DNA of 64,000 nt from CAVRQM01 sp963756975 (GCA_963756975.1 CAVWPS010000002.1:1612001-1676000); one strand, 5' to 3'. Counted from the stretch's first letter, positions 27,873 through 37,250 are shown. The notes: generated by a model not told the origin, from the letters alone. Made by a program: numbers and translations.

Positions 27873-28374
27873 GGCCGACCGCGGCATAGGCCCGGGCGGC
27901 CGGCGGCCACGCGGCGACGATCTTGCCCGCGTCGTGGGTCAACAGGTAGCCGGCACCGGCCAGCACGACGAGCGTCGCGACCCAGCCGGCCAACCCCCAC
28001 GCGGCCCCGACCGGGCGCGGGCGGAGCCGGGGCGGATCGAGCATCGGAGGATGAAAGACAACCCGCACCGCCTGCGGTTCGGGCACGGGTGCGATGGGTG
28101 CCGTGCCGGTGAGCGCCGGGCCGGTGAGCGCCGTGCCAGGGAGCGCCGGGCCGGTGATTGCCGGGGAGACGGGTTCCGAAGCGATTGGCGCAAGCGGCTG
28201 CCGCGCCGATACCGCGACCGGTGCCACGCCGATCGGCTTCAGGGCGACAGGTGCCGGCAGTTCGGCCGGAAAGGTCGTGCCGCACTTGGCGCAGCGCAGC
28301 GCCTTCGGGCCGGCCGCGAGCAGGCGGTCGGGCACCTCGTAACCGGCGGCGCAGTTCGGACAGGTGACGCGCAT
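27772..28374 (-). CDS. MJ0042-type zinc-ribbon membrane protein
   Basis: 200-residue protein: N-terminal zinc ribbon (CPNCAAGYEVPD to CAKCGTTFP), a Pro/Ala/Thr-rich linker with five-residue repeats (about 70-95), one membrane segment (GLAGWVATLVVLAGAGYLL) and a Pro-rich tail. This domain order is common in alphaproteobacterial proteins of unknown function. The ATG lies just 2 bp past the stop of the upstream GNAT gene, so it is last in the trp-folC operon. Its 3' end overlaps the convergent hydrolase by about 100 bp. Confidence 0.75.
   Translation of the reverse strand: MRVTCPNCAAGYEVPDRLLAAGPKALRCAKCGTTFPAELPAPVALKPIGVAPVAVSARQPLAPIASEPVSPAITGPALPGTALTGPALTGTAPIAPVPEPQAVRVVFHPPMLDPPRLRPRPVGAAWGLAGWVATLVVLAGAGYLLTHDAGKIVAAWPPAARAYAAVGLNPAATPRPPVPPAATAGPAGSQPQNQAPAPGP
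28091..28165. repeat. 15-bp tandem repeat inside the zinc-ribbon gene
   Basis: Five 15-bp units. The best copies read CCGGTGAGCGCCGTG/CCGGTGAGCGCCGGG, and the first and last copies are degenerate. In the minus-strand reading frame they encode five-residue units of the form G-(P/T)-A-L-(P/T). A length multiple of three keeps the frame if copy number changes. Confidence 0.75.
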
Positions 28375-28376
28375 CG

Positions 28377-28823
28377 CTACGCGAGCTCTTTGGCGGGCAC
28401 GGAATAGCGCAGAAACCCGTCCCAGGCCGCGACACGGTCGTACAGCGCCCTGGCGGCAAGGTTGTCCTGCTTGGTGGTCCAGTAGATGCGGCTCGCGCCG
28501 GTCGCCCGCCCGTGCGCGATCACCGCGTCCAGCAGCGCCCGTCCGGCCCCGCTGCCGCGCGCCGCCGGATCGACGAACAGATCCTGCAGATACAAAGCGG
28601 GCGTCGCCGCCCAGCCGTGCTCGTGGGTGAGCGCGTGCGCGATGCCGACCAGAATCCCGTCCGCGTCACGCGCCGCGAAGCCGACGATGCGGCCGTCCTG
28701 CAGCTTGGCCCAGGTCAGGTCGTATTGCGCGGGCGGCAGCGAGGTCTCGTAGAAATTCAGGTAGCCGCGCCAAAGCTCCGCCCATCGGTCCCGGTCGGCC
28801 GGAATCAGCAGTTCCACGATCAT
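28377..28823 (-). CDS. GNAT-family N-acetyltransferase
   Basis: 148-residue acetyl-CoA-dependent acyltransferase. The CoA-binding motif A reads LYLQDLFVDPAARGSGAGRAL and motif B TTKQDNLAARALYDR. Substrate unknown. The ATG overlaps the folC stop by 4 bp, placing it in the trpBA-accD-folC transcript. Confidence 0.85.
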   Translation of the reverse strand: MIVELLIPADRDRWAELWRGYLNFYETSLPPAQYDLTWAKLQDGRIVGFAARDADGILVGIAHALTHEHGWAATPALYLQDLFVDPAARGSGAGRALLDAVIAHGRATGASRIYWTTKQDNLAARALYDRVAAWDGFLRYSVPAKELA

Positions 28824-30112
28824 CGCGCATCATCCTCGAGCACAAGGCCGGCCAGAAACAGGCTGCCGCAGATCAATACTCGCGCTGGCGGTCCCGACAA
28901 CCGGGCCAGCGCCGCGCGGACGGTCGGACCCGGCGTGGCGCGCCCCAGACTGGCGGCCACGATGTCGGCGATGTCGGCCGCCAGATGCTGTCCCGGCTCC
29001 GACACCGCCTGCACGCTGGCGGCGTGGGGCAGGAGCGGGGCGAGGAACGCGGCGCTGTCCTTGCCCTGCTTCATGCCGACGATCAGATGGAGCGGCCGGT
29101 CGGTCCAGCCGGCCGCATGCTCGGCCAACGCGACACCGGCCCCGGGATTATGGCCGCCGTCGAGCCACAGCTCCCAGCCTTCGGGCAGCAACCGGGCCAA
29201 ATGGCCGCCCAGCCGTTGCAGCCGGGCCGGCCACTCGGCCCGGGCGATCGCGTCGAACGCGGACGCGGGCGGTCGCAGGCTTGCCCGCAATGCCGCGATG
29301 GCGATCCCGGCATTGTCGTGCTGGTGCGGTCCGGGCAGCGACGGCAGGGGCAGATACAGCGTGCCGTCCGGATCCGAATACCGCAGCTCGCCCGCGTGCG
29401 GTTCGATCGACCAATGTTCGTCGCGCGCCAGCAGCACCGTGCCGACCGCGTCGGCTTCCTGCTTCAGCCGGGCCAGCACCGGCGGTTGCTGCCGCCCGGT
29501 CACGGCGGGGGCGCCCGCTTTCACGATCCCGGCCTTTTCGCCCGCGATCGACAGGATGTCGTCGCCCAGAAAATCCCGGTGGTCGATGGAGATGGACGTG
29601 ATGGCGCTCGCCGCCGGCCGGTCCACCACGTTGGTCGCGTCGTGGCGGCCGCCGAGCCCGACTTCGAGCACGCACAAATCGGCCGGAACACGGGCGAACA
29701 GGGTCAGCGCGGTCGCGGTCAGGATTTCGAACACCGTGATCTCGGCACCGGCGTTGACCGTCTCGACCTCGGCGAACGCGTCGGCCAGCGTCGCGTCGTC
29801 GACCAGCGAGCCGGCCAGCCGCACGCGCTCGTTGAAGCGGACCAGATGCGGCGAGGTGAAGGCGTGCACCCGCAAGCCGGCCGCCTCGGCGATCGCACGG
29901 ACCATCGCGACGGTGCTGCCCTTGCCGTTGGTGCCGGCGACATGGATCACCGGCGGCAGATGCCGTTCCGGGTTGCCGAGCTTGCCGAGCAATGCGTGGA
30001 CACGATCCAGGCCGAGGTCGATCAGGCGCGGATGCAGCGCGTGCAGCCGTGCGACGATCGGCTCGAACCGCGCCCCCTGCGGCGCGTCGAAGGAGCGTGC
30101 GGCCGCCGGCAC
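28820..30112 (-). CDS. folC: folylpolyglutamate/dihydrofolate synthase
   Basis: Adds glutamate to dihydropteroate and folates. 430 residues of the Mur-ligase type: P-loop VAGTNGKGSTVAM (about 57-69), FTSPHLVRFNERV, and the dihydrofolate-synthase block LEVGLGGRHDATNVV. Follows accD directly (2-bp gap), the usual alphaproteobacterial neighbour. Confidence 0.95.
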   Translation of the reverse strand: MPAAARSFDAPQGARFEPIVARLHALHPRLIDLGLDRVHALLGKLGNPERHLPPVIHVAGTNGKGSTVAMVRAIAEAAGLRVHAFTSPHLVRFNERVRLAGSLVDDATLADAFAEVETVNAGAEITVFEILTATALTLFARVPADLCVLEVGLGGRHDATNVVDRPAASAITSISIDHRDFLGDDILSIAGEKAGIVKAGAPAVTGRQQPPVLARLKQEADAVGTVLLARDEHWSIEPHAGELRYSDPDGTLYLPLPSLPGPHQHDNAGIAIAALRASLRPPASAFDAIARAEWPARLQRLGGHLARLLPEGWELWLDGGHNPGAGVALAEHAAGWTDRPLHLIVGMKQGKDSAAFLAPLLPHAASVQAVSEPGQHLAADIADIVAASLGRATPGPTVRAALARLSGPPARVLICGSLFLAGLVLEDDAR

Positions 30113-30114
30113 GG

Positions 30115-31012
30115 CTATTCGGCCGCGAGGTCGAGCGGTTCGGGAGCGGTTTCCGTGTCGGCCGCCGCCGGACCGAGCAGGCCGATGATCCGCGCGAGCG
30201 TCGCGGTCAGCTCGTTGCGGTCGACCACCATGTCGACGATCCCGTGCTCATGCAGGTATTCGGCGCGCTGGAACCCCTCGGGCAGGGTTTCGCGGACCGT
30301 CTGCTCGATCACACGCGCACCCGCGAAGCCGATCAGGGCGCCGGGTTCGGCGATCTGGACATCGCCCAGCATGGCGAAGCTCGCGGTGACGCCGCCGGTC
30401 GTGGGGTCGGTCAGCACGGCGATGAACGGCAAGCCGGCAGCCTTGACCAACCGCGTCGCGATGATCGAGCGCGGCATCTGCATCAGGCTGACCGCACCCT
30501 CCTGCATGCGCGCGCCGCCCGACGCGGTGAACACGATCAGCGGGGCCGCCTGCAGCACGGCCAGCTTCGCCGCCGCGACCAGGCCCTCGCCGACGGCGGC
30601 ACCCATCGAGCCCGCCATGAAATCGAACGCCATCACGGCCACCACCGCCGGGCGGCCGCCGATTTTTCCGTGCGCGACCACAAGCGCGTCGTCCTGCTGC
30701 GTCTTCTCCCGCGCCGATTTCAGCCGGTCGGCATAGCGCTGGCTGTCGCGAAACCGCAGCGGGTCGACCGGGCACGCGCGGCAGCTCGATCCGGGTCGAG
30801 GCCGCGTCGTCGAACGTCCAGGCGAGCCGCTCGGTCGGGTTCGCGCGCATGTGGAAGCCGCAATGGATGCAGACCTTCCGGTTCGCGTCCAACTCCGTGT
30901 GGAACATCATCTGCTCGCACGACGGGCACTGCACCCAGAGGTTGTCCGGCACGTCGCGCCGGCCGAGCAGGGTCCGGATGCGCGGGCGGACGTATTCGGT
31001 GAGCCAGCTCAT
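30115..31012 (-). CDS. accD: acetyl-CoA carboxylase carboxyltransferase beta subunit, frameshifted
   Basis: Beta subunit of the carboxyltransferase for malonyl-CoA synthesis. N-terminal C4 zinc finger (CPSCEQMMFHTELDANRKVC with CGFH) and crotonase-type core with FTASGGARMQEG and DPTTGGVTASFAMLGD. The frame breaks at 30768-30772: upstream reads RIELPRVP, downstream VDPLRFRDSQRYADRL in the next frame, explained by one extra G in CCCGGTCGA. AccD is normally essential, so this supports a consensus error. The reconstituted length of about 298 residues is normal. The ATG overlaps the trpA stop. Confidence 0.9.
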
Positions 31013-31830
31013 GCGTGGACACTCCGCACGCCATCGGCCAGCGCGCGCACCTGATCGAGCACCCGCGCCACCGTGTCGGGGCCGGCGCGGCCGTCGATCA
31101 GGGACGCTGCCAGCGTCTCGATCAGCGCGGAGGCGACGACGGCGGCATCGGCCACGCGCGACGCTTCCGCCGCCTGGGCCGGGGTGCGGACGCCGAAGCC
31201 GATCGCGATCGGCAGGCTTGTGACGGCGCGGACGCGCGGGATGGCGGCGGCGAGGTCGGCGGTGCTGGCGGAGCGGGTGCCGGTGATGCCGGTGATCGAC
31301 ACGTAATAGACGAACCCGGACGACCCGGTCAGCACGTGCGGCAGCCGCTTGTCGTCGGTGGTGGGTGCCACCAGCCGGATCACGTCGAGGTCGTGCGCGG
31401 CGGCGTGGGGCAGCAGGAGGTCCGCTTCCTCGGTCGGCAGGTCGACGACGATCAGGCCGTCGACGCCCGCTTCGGCCGCGTCGGCGCAGAAGCGTTCCGG
31501 GCCGTATTGGTCGATCGGGTTGAGGTAGCCCATCAGCACGACCGGCGTGGTGGCATCGCCCTCCCGGAAGTCGCGGACCATCTGCAACGTGCGAACCATG
31601 GTGGCCCCGGCCAGCAGGCCGCGCCGGGCGGCGGCCTGGATCGTCGGTCCGTCGGCCATCGGGTCGGTGAACGGGCAGCCGATCTCGATCAGGTCGGCCC
31701 CGGCGGCGGGCATTCCGCGCAGGATCGCGAGCGAGGTTTCGGGGTCCGGGTCATAGGCTTCGAGGAACGGGATCAGGGCGCCCCGGCCTTCGGCTTTCAG
31801 GGCGGCGAAGCGGGCTTCGATGCGGCTCAT
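31009..31830 (-). CDS. trpA: tryptophan synthase alpha chain
   Basis: Cleaves indole-3-glycerol phosphate to indole and glyceraldehyde-3-phosphate. 273-residue TIM barrel. The catalytic Glu lies in DLIEIGCPF and the catalytic Asp in FTDPMADGPTIQ; the phosphate-binding part reads AIGFGVRTPAQ. Unusually, 65 bp including a palindromic repeat separate it from trpB, where coupling is normally tight. Confidence 0.95.
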   Translation of the reverse strand: MSRIEARFAALKAEGRGALIPFLEAYDPDPETSLAILRGMPAAGADLIEIGCPFTDPMADGPTIQAAARRGLLAGATMVRTLQMVRDFREGDATTPVVLMGYLNPIDQYGPERFCADAAEAGVDGLIVVDLPTEEADLLLPHAAAHDLDVIRLVAPTTDDKRLPHVLTGSSGFVYYVSITGITGTRSASTADLAAAIPRVRAVTSLPIAIGFGVRTPAQAAEASRVADAAVVASALIETLAASLIDGRAGPDTVARVLDQVRALADGVRSVHA

Positions 31831-31835
31831 CGCAG

Positions 31836-31878
31836 ACCCTCACCCCGGCCCTCTCCCAGAGCGGGAGAGGGAGAAGAT
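31836..31878. repeat. intergenic palindromic repeat between trpB and trpA
   Basis: Core CCCTCTCCC (31849-31857), loop AGAGC, GGGAGAGGG (31863-31871), preceded by CCCTCACCCCGG. It belongs in appearance to the widespread proteobacterial intergenic palindrome with CCCTCACCC flanking CCCTCTCCC. In the trpB-trpA RNA it would form a 9-bp hairpin. Confidence 0.7.
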
Positions 31879-31895
31879 GGCGGGTTTTTCGAGTG

Positions 31896-33122
31896 TCACA
31901 GCTCCACCCCGAGCGCCTTGGCGACGGTGAAGATGTCTTTGTCCCCGCGTCCGCACATGTTCATCATGACGATCGCGTCCGGCCCCAGCTCCGGTGCGAG
32001 TTTCCGCACATGCGCCAGCGCGTGGGCCGGTTCCAGGGCGGGGATGATCCCCTCCATCGCCGTGCACAGCTTGAATGCGTCCAGCGCCTCGGTGTCGGTC
32101 GCCGACGCGTATTCGACGCGGCCGATCTCGTTCAGCCACGCGTGCTCCGGCCCGATCCCCGGGTAGTCGAGCCCGGCCGAGATCGAGTGCGCCTCGGTGA
32201 TCTGGCCGTCCGCGTCCTGCAGCAACGCGGTCCGCATCCCGTGCAGCACGCCCGGCCGGCCGCGCGACAGGCTGGCGGCGGTGAACCCGCTGTCGAGGCC
32301 ATGGCCCGCCGCCTCGACGCCGATCAGCCGGACCGATGCGTCGTCGAGGAACGGGTGGAACAGCCCCATCGCGTTCGACCCGCCGCCGATCGCCGCCACG
32401 CAGGCGTCGGGCAGGCGTCCCTCGCGCTCGAGGATCTGGGCTCGCGCCTCGATCCCGATCACGCTCTGGAAATCGCGCACCATCGCCGGATACGGATGCG
32501 GCCCGGCGACCGTGCCGATCAGGTAGTAGGTGTCCGTGACGTTCGCGACCCAGTCGCGCATCGCCTCGTTCATCGCGTCCTTCAGCGTCGAGGCACCGGT
32601 CGTCACGCTGCGGACCTCGGCCCCGAGCAGGCGCATGCGAAAGACGTTCGGCTGCTGCCGCTCGACGTCGACGGCACCCATGTAGATGACGCACGGCAGG
32701 CCGAAGAGCGCGCACACGGTGGCCGTGGCGACCCCGTGCTGGCCGGCGCCGGTCTCCGCGATGATCCGGGTGCGGCCCATCCGGCGCGCGAGCAGGATCT
32801 GGCCGATGCAGTTGTTGATCTTGTGGCTGCCGGTGTGGTTCAGCTCGTCGCGCTTGAGGTAGATGCGGGCACCGCCGAGCTCGGCCGTCAGGCGCTCGGC
32901 GAGCCATAGCGGGCTCGGCCGGCCGACGTAATCGCGCAGCAGGCGGTCGATTTCGGCCTGAAACGTCGGATCGCTGCGGGCCGCCTCGTAGGCGGACTCG
33001 ACCTCGAGGATCAGGGGCATCAGGGTTTCGGCCACGAACCGGCCGCCGAACGCGCCGAACCGGCCGCGTCCGTCGGGGCCGTTGCGGAGGGAATTGAGTC
33101 CGGACGGGAGTACGACGTTCAT
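31896..33122 (-). CDS. trpB: tryptophan synthase beta chain
   Basis: PLP enzyme condensing indole with serine. 408 residues. PLP-Lys motif in HTGSHKINNCIGQ (about residue 100), phosphate-binding GGGSNAMG, and the AETGAGQHGVA loop. The ATG at 33122 (MNVVLPSGLNSLRNGPD) matches the family N-terminus; the in-frame upstream extension does not. Next gene upstream is a methyltransferase instead of the usual trpF. Confidence 0.96.
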   Translation of the reverse strand: MNVVLPSGLNSLRNGPDGRGRFGAFGGRFVAETLMPLILEVESAYEAARSDPTFQAEIDRLLRDYVGRPSPLWLAERLTAELGGARIYLKRDELNHTGSHKINNCIGQILLARRMGRTRIIAETGAGQHGVATATVCALFGLPCVIYMGAVDVERQQPNVFRMRLLGAEVRSVTTGASTLKDAMNEAMRDWVANVTDTYYLIGTVAGPHPYPAMVRDFQSVIGIEARAQILEREGRLPDACVAAIGGGSNAMGLFHPFLDDASVRLIGVEAAGHGLDSGFTAASLSRGRPGVLHGMRTALLQDADGQITEAHSISAGLDYPGIGPEHAWLNEIGRVEYASATDTEALDAFKLCTAMEGIIPALEPAHALAHVRKLAPELGPDAIVMMNMCGRGDKDIFTVAKALGVEL

Positions 33123-33153
33123 GCTCGGGTGGTAGCGCAAGCCCGTGCGCCGG

Positions 33154-34371
33154 TCACGGGGGTGCGGCGAACAGCAGCCGGTTGGCGGCACTGAGCTTTG
33201 CGAACAGCTCCGGCCACGCCCGGTCGAACCCGGGCACCAACCCCGACAGATCGCCGACGGTCCGCTGCCCGTCGATCGCGCGCAGGATCGGGCGGGCGAG
33301 GCGGGGCAGGGCGATCGCCGTGGTCAGCGCCTCGCAAACGAAGGGCAGCGTGTCGTCGGGCCGGATCGAGGCCGCCAGAAGGTCGCCGTCGCCCTCGCGC
33401 ACGACCGGAACCGCCGCACGGTCCAGCGGGTCCGGGGCGACCAGCGGTTCGTCGGCGCGGCGGCAGTAGGCGACGTGGGTGCTCATCGTCCCGCTGGTCG
33501 CCTCGGCCAGGGCCGCGCGCTGCATCATGGTCAGCCGAGCGGTCGCGGCGCGCAGTTTCGGGTCCGGCAGATAGGCGTCCGGGTCGTAGCGCAGCGGCTC
33601 CAGCAGGCAGGTCGCGGCGAGGCCGGCGCCCGCGAGCAGGCTTGCGAACGCGTCGACCGTGAACGCCCGGTCGCGCGGGTTGAGCAGCAGATCGGCGAGG
33701 CCCGCATCGCCGCCGTCGACATGGTCGGTTACCGAGCGGTTCAGCCGCAGCCACGCCCGCTCCGGCAGATGCCGCCAGAATTTTCGCGCGAGTTCGAGCC
33801 GGGCCGGCATCGGGGACGTGTCCGGAGCGAGAAGACGGAGTGCCTCCTGCGCCATGTAGACGCCGGTGCGGCCGTACGGCGCGTAGACCATCAGGCCCAT
33901 CGCGCCGCCCGGTGCCAGCATCCCGGTCAATGCCGCCAGACCGGCCGCCGGGTCCGGCAGATGATGCAGCACGCCGCAGCAATCGATGTAGTCGAACCGG
34001 AAGGGCAGCCCGTCGAGCAGGCTCCCGGACACGAACGTCACGCGCGCATCGAGCCCGCGCCGGGCAATGCGGGCGCGTGCGATCGCCAGCGCCGTCGCCG
34101 ACCGGTCGAGGTGGGTGATGTGGCCCGGCCGGCCCGCCCGCTCGAGCTGGGTCGCCAGCATCACCGTGGCGTCGCCGGTCCCGCCGCCCGCCACCAGGAT
34201 CCGCAGCTTCTCCGACGCCGCCCGTCGTGCTCCGAACGCCCAGAAATCGACTTCGCGCAAATGGCTCGGGCTGCCCAGGATCAGCCGGCGCGCCTCGTCG
34301 GCCGGGTCGCGCTTCGGGTAGGGCAGCGCCTCGTACAGCGCGGCGAGGGAGGAGTCGGCCGGATCGGACAT
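33154..34371 (-). CDS. class I SAM-dependent methyltransferase with C-terminal helical domain
   Basis: 405 residues. A short N-terminal segment (LYEALPYPKRDPADE) precedes the Rossmann core: motif I ILVAGGGTGDATVMLA, motif II HLDRSATALAIARARI and CGVLHHLPDP. The C-terminal 90 residues (LPRLARPILRAIDGQRTVGDL) resemble a small winged-helix-like acidic domain. The ATG at 34371 begins MSDPADSSLAALYEALPYPK. Substrate unknown. It is 31 bp upstream of trpB on the same strand. Confidence 0.78.
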   Translation of the reverse strand: MSDPADSSLAALYEALPYPKRDPADEARRLILGSPSHLREVDFWAFGARRAASEKLRILVAGGGTGDATVMLATQLERAGRPGHITHLDRSATALAIARARIARRGLDARVTFVSGSLLDGLPFRFDYIDCCGVLHHLPDPAAGLAALTGMLAPGGAMGLMVYAPYGRTGVYMAQEALRLLAPDTSPMPARLELARKFWRHLPERAWLRLNRSVTDHVDGGDAGLADLLLNPRDRAFTVDAFASLLAGAGLAATCLLEPLRYDPDAYLPDPKLRAATARLTMMQRAALAEATSGTMSTHVAYCRRADEPLVAPDPLDRAAVPVVREGDGDLLAASIRPDDTLPFVCEALTTAIALPRLARPILRAIDGQRTVGDLSGLVPGFDRAWPELFAKLSAANRLLFAAPP

Positions 34372-34450
34372 GGCCCGGCGCATACAAGGTGCCCGGCCGC
34401 GAGGCGACCCGGCGCTTGTCCCTCCCTCCGCGCCACCGTATCTCTGCCCG

Positions 34451-35004
34451 ATGCGCTCTCTTCTTATCTTTGCCCTGGCCGGTGCCGTGCTCGACCGCGC
34501 CCGCCGCCCACGCGGCCGACGCCAAGAAGCCCGTCGGCCAGGGCCAGGCCGGCCCAGGTCGCCGGTCCGCACGCGATCGGCAAGTTCGACGACTGGACGG
34601 CGGTGACCAACAACGAGGCGGGGCAGCCGACCTGCTACGCGTTTACCCGCGCGAGCCAATCCACACCGCAGATCAAGGGCCGGGGCGACGTCGTGCTGAC
34701 CGTCACCGAGCGGCCGGGCGGGCGGGACGCGGTGGCGATCGCCGCCGGTTTCGCGTTCGCGCAGAACGCGACGATGCAGGTCGTGGCGGATGCGACGACG
34801 ATGGAATTCTACACCTCGACCCGCTCCGCGTTCGCCCATGACGGCCATGCCGCCGTCGTCGCGTTCCAGAAGGCGAAGAATTTGCTGGCCAAAAGCACCG
34901 CGCCGAAAGGCGGGCCGGTGACCGACCAGTTCAGCCTGCGCGGCTTCTCGGCCGCCTACGCCGCCGTCATCAAGGCGTGCCCGGTCCCGAAGACCGCGTC
35001 GTGA
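34451..35004 (+). CDS. secreted IalB-like protein, doubly frameshifted
   Basis: Resembles the invasion-associated locus B (IalB) family of periplasmic proteins: FDDWTAVTNNEAGQPTCYAF opening and FSLRGFSAAYAAVIKACP ending. The signal peptide MRSLLIFALAGAV is in frame one, LTAPAAHAADAKKPVGQGQA in the next and QVAGPHAIGKFDDW in the third. Removing one base near 34491 and one near 34551 gives a continuous precursor with a clean AHA/AD cleavage site. Mature part about 155 residues with one Cys pair. Function unknown beyond the family name. Confidence 0.6.
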
Positions 35005-36161
35005 TCGACCTCTCGGACGCCGAACGCGAGCGCATCCTCGCCAAGACCGCCCGCTTCGCCGCCCCCGCCGCAATCCTGGCCGACGGCCGTCGCGAACTGG
35101 TCGGCATGGACCGGCCGGAGCTGATCGCCGCCCTGTCCGACATCGGCGAGCCGGCGTTTCGCGCGAAACAGCTCTGGCACTGGATCTACCACCAGGGCGT
35201 CACCGATTTTTCCCGCATGAGTTCGATCGCCAAGCCGATGCAGGGCAAGCTCGCCGAGCATTTCGTCATCGGCCGGCCCGATGTCGCGGAAAACCAGCTC
35301 TCGTCCGATTCGACCCGCAAATGGCTGTTCCGGTTCCGCGACGGCCAGGAAGCCGAGACGGTCTACATCCCCGATCCGGTCGCGGACCGTGGTGCCGTCT
35401 GCATCAGCTCGCAGGTCGGCTGCACGCTGTCCTGCCGGTTCTGCCACACCGGCACGCAGGCGCTGGTCCGCAATCTCGGGGCCGCCGAGATCGTCGGTCA
35501 GTTCATGGCCGCGCGCGACCAATACGCCGAATGGCCGTCGCCGAAGGGCGAGACGCCGCGCCTGCTGTCGACCATCGTGCTGATGGGCATGGGCGAGCCG
35601 CTGTATAATTACGAGGCGGTGGCGCGCGCCATGCGGATCGTGATGGACGGCGAGGGCATCGGCCTGTCGCGCCGGCGCATCACGCTGTCCACGTCCGGTG
35701 TGGTGCCGATGATGGACCGGGCGGGCGCCGAACTCGGCGTCAACCTCGCCGTCAGCCTGCACGCCGTCACGGACGAGCTGCGCGACGAGCTGGTTCCGCT
35801 GAACCGCAAATACCCGATCGCCGAGCTGATCGCCGCCTGCCGCCGATACCCTTCGGCCTCGAACGCGCGCCGGATCACGTTCGAATACGTGATGCTCGAC
35901 GGCGTGAACGACAGCGAGGCGGAGGCGCGGGAGCTGGTTCGCCTGCTGGCCGGCATTCCGGCGAAGGTGAACCTGATCCCGTTCAACCCGTGGCCCGGCA
36001 GCCGGTATCTGACCAGCCGCCCGGCCGCGATCGACCGATTTGCCAAAATCGTCATGGATGCGGGCTTCAGCAGCCCTGTCCGTACGCCACGCGGCCGCGA
36101 TATCCTGGCCGCCTGCGGGCAGCTCCGAACCGAGAGCGAACGCACCCGGCTCCACGCGTAA
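35001..36161 (+). CDS. rlmN: 23S rRNA (A2503-C2)/tRNA methyltransferase RlmN
   Basis: Radical-SAM methylase of adenosine 2503 in 23S rRNA and A37 in some tRNAs. The [4Fe-4S] motif CTLSCRFC lies at about residues 140-147, GEPLYNY follows, and the methyl-carrying Cys is in VRTPRGRDILAACGQL near the C-terminus. The GTG at 35001 overlaps the preceding stop (GTGA); a GTG at 34977 is an alternative adding eight residues. 386 residues. Confidence 0.94.
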   Translation: MIDLSDAERERILAKTARFAAPAAILADGRRELVGMDRPELIAALSDIGEPAFRAKQLWHWIYHQGVTDFSRMSSIAKPMQGKLAEHFVIGRPDVAENQLSSDSTRKWLFRFRDGQEAETVYIPDPVADRGAVCISSQVGCTLSCRFCHTGTQALVRNLGAAEIVGQFMAARDQYAEWPSPKGETPRLLSTIVLMGMGEPLYNYEAVARAMRIVMDGEGIGLSRRRITLSTSGVVPMMDRAGAELGVNLAVSLHAVTDELRDELVPLNRKYPIAELIAACRRYPSASNARRITFEYVMLDGVNDSEAEARELVRLLAGIPAKVNLIPFNPWPGSRYLTSRPAAIDRFAKIVMDAGFSSPVRTPRGRDILAACGQLRTESERTRLHA

Positions 36162-36175
36162 AAGGGAACGATCCT

Positions 36176-37223
36176 ATGCAGTACCGTCCACTCGGCCGCT
36201 CCGGCCTGATGGTGTCCGTGCTCACGATGGGCACGATGACGTTCGGCGGCAAAGGGCCGTTCGCCAAGGTCGGCAGCACCGACGTCGCCGAGGCCACGCG
36301 GATGTTCGACGCCTGCATCGACGCGGGCGTGAACCTGTTCGACACCGCCGACATCTACTCGAACGGCGAGAGCGAAAAGATCGTCGGCGAGGCCCTGAAG
36401 GGCAAGCGCAACGACGTGCTGATCGCGACCAAGGCGCGGTTCCGCATGGGTCCGGGTCAGAACGACGCCGGGCTCAGCCGCAAGCACCTGATGGCCGCGT
36501 GCGAGGCGAGCCTGCAGCGGCTCGGGACCGACGTCATCGACCTCTATCTGCTCCACGAATGGGACGGGATCACGCCCGGTCGAGGAGTTCATGGAGGCGC
36601 TGGACCGGCTCACCGCGCACGGAAAGGTCCGCTACGTCGGCTGCTCGAACTTCTCCGGCTGGCACATCATGAAGTCGCTGATGGCGGCCGAGAAGCACGG
36701 CTCGGCGCGGTTCGTCAGCCAGCAGATCCACTACACGCTGCAGGCGCGCGAGGCGGAGCAGGAGCTGATCCCGATCTCGCTCGACCAGGGGTTGGGGATC
36801 ATGGTCTGGAGCCCGCTCGCCGGCGGGCTGCTGAGCGGGCGCTATACCCGCGACAAGCAGCCGGAGGACGGCCGGCTGGCGAAGGGCTGGACCGAGCCGC
36901 CGATCCACGATCAGGAGCGGCTGTGGACGATCGTCGACGCGCTGCTCGCCGTCGCTTCCGCGCACAACCGGTCGGCGGCGGAAATCGCCCTCGCCTGGCT
37001 GCTGACCCGGCCCGCCGTGACGACGCTTGTCGTGGGCGCGCGGACCGACGCGCAACTGAAGGCGAACCTCGCCTGCGTCGACATCGTGCTCACGAAGGAG
37101 CAGCTGGACTCGCTCGAGAGCGCCAGCCGGACGCCGCTGGCCTACCCGTACTGGCACCAGAAGCAGACCGCGAGCGACCGTCTGGGGCCGATCGACCTCA
37201 CGTTGATCGGGCCGCATCTGTAA
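36176..37223 (+). CDS. aldo/keto reductase, frameshifted
   Basis: NADPH-dependent TIM-barrel oxidoreductase of about 348 residues. N-terminal MQYRPLGRSGLMVSVLTMG, catalytic Asp/Tyr in FDTADIYSNGESE, catalytic Lys in VLIATKARFRMG, and a C-terminal cofactor segment (VVGARTDAQLKANL). The frame breaks at 36578-36579: HEWDGITP then VEEFMEALDRLTAHGKVRYVG in the next frame, explained by one extra G in CCCGGTCGA, the same nonamer as at the accD break. Substrate unknown. Confidence 0.85.
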
Positions 37224-37250
37224 CCCGGGCTGGCCGGCCGGGCGCCGACC

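Noticed and set aside
30766..30774. Programmed frameshift in accD
   Set aside because: No slippery heptamer or downstream pseudoknot is apparent, and similar breaks occur in unrelated genes, which favours sequencing error.
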